17,472 bases of DNA from Chlorobiales bacterium. GTDB taxonomy: Bacteria; Bacteroidota; Chlorobiia; Chlorobiales; Chlorobiaceae. Location: the NCBI GenBank assembly GCA_022360275.1, contig JAKSDC010000160.1, forward strand, positions 1-17,472, given 5' to 3'. The translations under genes and the position numbers were made by a program. This document shows positions 15,066 to 17,472 of this stretch, piece after piece (the stretch's first letter is position 1; each line of letters begins with the position of its first letter). The notes under the pieces are model-generated. The model worked only from the letters and a program-made list of their open reading frames with translations. It had not been told where the DNA came from and made no database searches.

Positions 15066-15097
15066 GGTTCAGCGGGAACGCTTTTCTCCAAAAAGGG

Positions 15098-15979
15098 TCA
15101 GAAGAGTGAAAAGCGCACGTAGCGTTTCGGGTTTTCTTTCAAATCGATGAGCAGTGAATCCAGGTCGGCAAGGCTTTCATTCAGGTTGGAATAAAGTGCC
15201 GGGTTTGAATGAAGCTGCCCGATGGTGCCCTCTTCGCTGTTGAGTTTCTGAACCAGTGAATCCGCTCTGGCAGCAACCTGCTTGATGTTGGTAATCGTGT
15301 TTTCGGTCTCGGAGGCAAATTCCTTGTCGTTGATGAGTTTGGGGAGCAGCCCTTTTCCGTTTTGCAGTTCGCGTGTGAATACCGTGAGCTCCGCCGATAC
15401 CGTTTTCAGGTTGTTCATTGTTTTTTCAAGATCGTTCGCCATCTCTTCGGAGCCAAGCAGTTTTGCCAGAGGACCTTTGCCGTTATTGATGTTGTTCAGC
15501 AGGGTATTGATCTGGCCTACCGCCTCGGCTGCAGAAGAGGTGAGGTTGTCAAGTCCTGTTTCGCTTTCGTCAAGCGTGATGAAATCCCCTTCTTTAACGG
15601 GCGCCCCGGTGCCGGTTGTAATATCGACATACTTATCCCCGAGAATACCGAGCGAAATAATGCGGGCTTTGGAATCTTCGGTGACGATAGGGGCGAACTC
15701 TTCCTGCAAACGCATTTCAACAAGGACGAACAACGAGTCGTTCCGGTTGAGAAAGTCTATTTTCGAAACAACTCCGATCTTTTTGCCCGAAACCGATACG
15801 AAGTTGTTTTCTTTCAGGCTGCCGACGTTTTGAGCAACCATCTGTATCTTCGTAACGCTTTTGAAGAGGCTCGAATTCTTCCCGACAACAAGGCCGATAT
15901 AGGCGGCAAGACCAAGGCCGATGACAAAAAATATGCCGGTTGTGAGGTCGCTCCACTTCAGTGTATTAGGGTTTTTCAT
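15098..15979 (-). CDS. mlaD: MCE-domain protein MlaD (lipid transport, substrate-binding)
   Basis: Membrane-anchored MCE protein that passes lipids between the membranes together with MlaE and MlaF. Of 293 residues, one helix lies at about 13-34 with no cleavage site. The MCE domain spans about 42-125, with the signature ISLGILGDKYVDITTG (108-123). A long helical tail follows. In the tail three motifs recur exactly 41 residues apart: GKG at 167-169 and 208-210 and EEG at 249-251. The first two are followed by xLxKL, the third by TIGQL. The C terminus NPKRYVRFSLF is typical of Bacteroidota/Chlorobiota members. It starts 19 bp after mlaF and precedes the serine hydrolase gene by 32 bp. The whole tail differs from the short Escherichia coli MlaD. 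Confidence 0.92.
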   Translation of the reverse strand: MKNPNTLKWSDLTTGIFFVIGLGLAAYIGLVVGKNSSLFKSVTKIQMVAQNVGSLKENNFVSVSGKKIGVVSKIDFLNRNDSLFVLVEMRLQEEFAPIVTEDSKARIISLGILGDKYVDITTGTGAPVKEGDFITLDESETGLDNLTSSAAEAVGQINTLLNNINNGKGPLAKLLGSEEMANDLEKTMNNLKTVSAELTVFTRELQNGKGLLPKLINDKEFASETENTITNIKQVAARADSLVQKLNSEEGTIGQLHSNPALYSNLNESLADLDSLLIDLKENPKRYVRFSLF

Positions 15980-15998
15980 TATAAAAGGTTATTGAAGA

Positions 15999-16733
15999 TT
16001 ATTGTTCGAGTATCTTTTCGGATAAAATTGATTGAATGAACGGATGGGTCGAATCGTGCAGCTTCTCCGTATCGTCGTCAAATATGATTTCTCCTTTGTA
16101 GAGTACGGCAACGCCGTCAGCAACCTGAAATACATCGTCGATAATATGGGTGACGATAACGGCGCCAAGGTTGTTTTTATGCCTCAGTGAGCTGATCAGC
16201 TTGAGGATTTTTGTTGAGCTGACAGGGTCGAGCCCGGCCGTCGGTTCATCGAACAGTATCATGACGGGATTGAAAATCAGTGCCCGACCGATTGCAACCC
16301 TTTTTTTCATGCCCCCGCTCAGTTCTTCCGGAAGCGCATCCTCATACCCTTCCAGACCTGCAAAGGCAATCTGTTCCTTGACCCTGCGCTCGATTTCGTT
16401 TTCCGACAACTTAAGGTTTTCACGTAAAAAGAAGCCCATGTTTTCGCTGATGCTCATGGAGTCGAACAGCGCGTTTCCCTGAAAAACAATGCCCATTTTA
16501 CGGCGAATGGGATAGAGCTCTGATTCTTTCAGGAGAGTGATATCGACACCGTCGATCAGAATTCTTCCGGAATTTGGCTTTATCAGGCCCAGAATGAGTT
16601 TCAGAATCGTACTTTTTCCTACACCGCTGGGTCCGAGAACCGCCTTGATTTTGTTGTCCTCGATAGTTAGCGAGATCTTGTTGAGAATTTCCCGTTTTCC
16701 GAACCGTAATGTTACGTCCTGCAGCTCTATCAT
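15999..16733 (-). CDS. mlaF: ABC transporter ATPase MlaF
   Basis: ATPase of the MCE/Mla lipid transporter, on the cytoplasmic side with MlaE. The 244-residue protein has Walker A GPSGVGKST (34-42), the Q-loop Gln85, the ABC signature LSGGMKKRVAIGRAL (138-152), Walker B VMILFDEPTAGLDP (157-170) and the switch His196 in VTHIIDD. GGMKKR in the signature is the form usual in the MlaF group. The start has no clear ribosome-binding site. mlaE lies upstream, but across an unusually wide 184-bp gap. Confidence 0.94.
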   Translation of the reverse strand: MIELQDVTLRFGKREILNKISLTIEDNKIKAVLGPSGVGKSTILKLILGLIKPNSGRILIDGVDITLLKESELYPIRRKMGIVFQGNALFDSMSISENMGFFLRENLKLSENEIERRVKEQIAFAGLEGYEDALPEELSGGMKKRVAIGRALIFNPVMILFDEPTAGLDPVSSTKILKLISSLRHKNNLGAVIVTHIIDDVFQVADGVAVLYKGEIIFDDDTEKLHDSTHPFIQSILSEKILEQ

Positions 16734-16878
16734 AATGTCAAACGGTTAACAGTACTTTGGTGTCGAAATAGATGATCGTATTTCACAGGGCAGTCCACGA
16801 CTTTCGATTCATGGCGCAGTGATTATCAACTGTATAACGGATAGCCCCGGCCCGGTGAAGTAATAAGGAGGCATAACA

Positions 16879-16898
16879 AATTAAAAGAGACACTCTCT
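16879..16898 (-). terminator. Weak hairpin with T-run behind mlaE
   Basis: On the minus strand AGAGA-GTG-TCTCT (complement of 16886-16898) is followed by TTTTAAT, about 20 bases after the mlaE stop. The stem is only five base pairs, so it would be a weak or attenuating terminator. The rest of the 184-bp gap (16734-16917) shows no gene. It does contain a perfect Shine-Dalgarno-like AAGGAGG on the plus strand at 16865-16871 with no start codon behind it. Confidence 0.35.
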
Positions 16899-16917
16899 GT
16901 AACAATCTGTGCATGAT

Positions 16918-17472
16918 CTACATGTTTTCCAGCACCAGCTTGGAAACGTAGAAATTGGCGATCAGCAGCAAACCTGACGATACTACAATTCCTTTGATGG
17001 TCGAGCGTCCCACTCCTGCGGTTCCTCCCTGGGCGATAAAGCCGTTAAAGCAACTGACAAGGGTGATGATGATAGCAAAAACAGGGGCCTTCAGAAAGCC
17101 GACCACGAAATCTTTCAGCTCGAGCCTGGGAAAAACAGCGTTCCAGAATATGCCGGGATCTATCTTGTGGTAGTGCTCTGCAATCAGCGCGGCGCTGTAA
17201 AGCCCTGAAAAGTCCGCAATAGCAGTGAGCGGGACAAATACAACAAGTGCTGCGGTCAGGCGTGGCATGACAAGCTTTGCTATAGGGTCAGTGCCGAAGG
17301 CGCGTAATGCATCGATCTGTTCCGATATTTTCATTGCGCCAAGCTCAGCCCCATTACGTGATCCGTATCTGGCTGAAAGCATGAGTCCCATGAGAAGCGG
17401 TCCGAGTTCGCGTATGATGGACAGCGCGGTCGAGCGTCCGAGCATGGTCTTGGCGCCGAAATCTTCGAGAAG
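16918..17472 (-). CDS. mlaE: ABC transporter permease MlaE (5' part missing)
   Basis: Permease of the MCE/Mla lipid transporter in the cytoplasmic membrane. The reading frame continues past the right edge (LLEDFGAKT precedes the first visible Met), so about 184 C-terminal residues are seen and the start lies outside. The family core is clear: REL-GPLLMGLMLSARYGSRNG then AELGAMKISEQIDALRAFG, the conserved MlaE segment that contacts MlaF. Three to four hydrophobic helices follow, and the end IANFYVSKLVLENM. Together with mlaF and mlaD it makes an MlaEFD-type set, although mlaB and mlaC are not seen in the window. Confidence 0.94.
   Translation of the reverse strand, partial: LLEDFGAKTMLGRSTALSIIRELGPLLMGLMLSARYGSRNGAELGAMKISEQIDALRAFGTDPIAKLVMPRLTAALVVFVPLTAIADFSGLYSAALIAEHYHKIDPGIFWNAVFPRLELKDFVVGFLKAPVFAIIITLVSCFNGFIAQGGTAGVGRSTIKGIVVSSGLLLIANFYVSKLVLENM

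Noticed and set aside
16863..16917. Plus-strand gene behind AAGGAGG at 16865-16871
   Set aside because: No ATG, GTG or TTG follows at a usable distance with an open frame.

Overview
The window most likely comes from a green sulfur bacterium (Chlorobiales). The strongest marker is a Tat-signal flavoprotein with an embedded Rieske domain that looks like the carotenoid end-ring desaturase/methyltransferase CrtU. Bacteroidota/Chlorobiota-style versions of QueG, MlaD and PurF and a non-encoded tRNA CCA end agree with this. Assignment to a species is not possible from the sequence alone.

Layout, left to right. (1) purF on the minus strand, then a tiny ORF and a four-helix membrane protein of unknown function on the plus strand. 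(2) About 360 bp of gene-free DNA with 7-bp periodicity, then tRNA-Ala(GGC) on the minus strand. (3) ftsX (+) converging on nfo (-), and a GT2 polyprenyl-phosphate-type glycosyltransferase (+) converging on a purN-queE pair (-) that shares an ATGA overlap. (4) purH (+) diverging from purN, then a small S23/IVP-type four-helix-bundle gene. (5) queG (-) diverging from the crtU-like gene (+). (6) A long minus-strand run from the right edge: mlaE (cut by the window), mlaF, mlaD, a class C beta-lactamase-fold serine hydrolase and a polytopic membrane protein.

How the genes relate. purF, purN and purH supply steps 1, 3 and 9-10 of IMP synthesis. queE makes the 7-deazaguanine precursor of queuosine and queG performs its last step. 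mlaE, mlaF and mlaD form an MCE-type lipid transporter across the envelope. FtsX, the glycosyltransferase and the serine hydrolase also act at the envelope. Most of the window is ordinary chromosomal housekeeping DNA.

The most unusual content is not a gene. It is a family of degenerate heptanucleotide arrays (units such as CTTTTGA, CTTTTTA, CCTTTGA) at about nine places. Nearly all lie directly behind a stop codon or tRNA 3' end, and all of those are oriented so that the RNA-like strand reads purine-rich (AAAGTCAAAAGGC...). One array supplies the last codons of queG and has been tandemly duplicated with a 50-bp period. One has expanded into a mixed-heptamer tract of about 360 bp.
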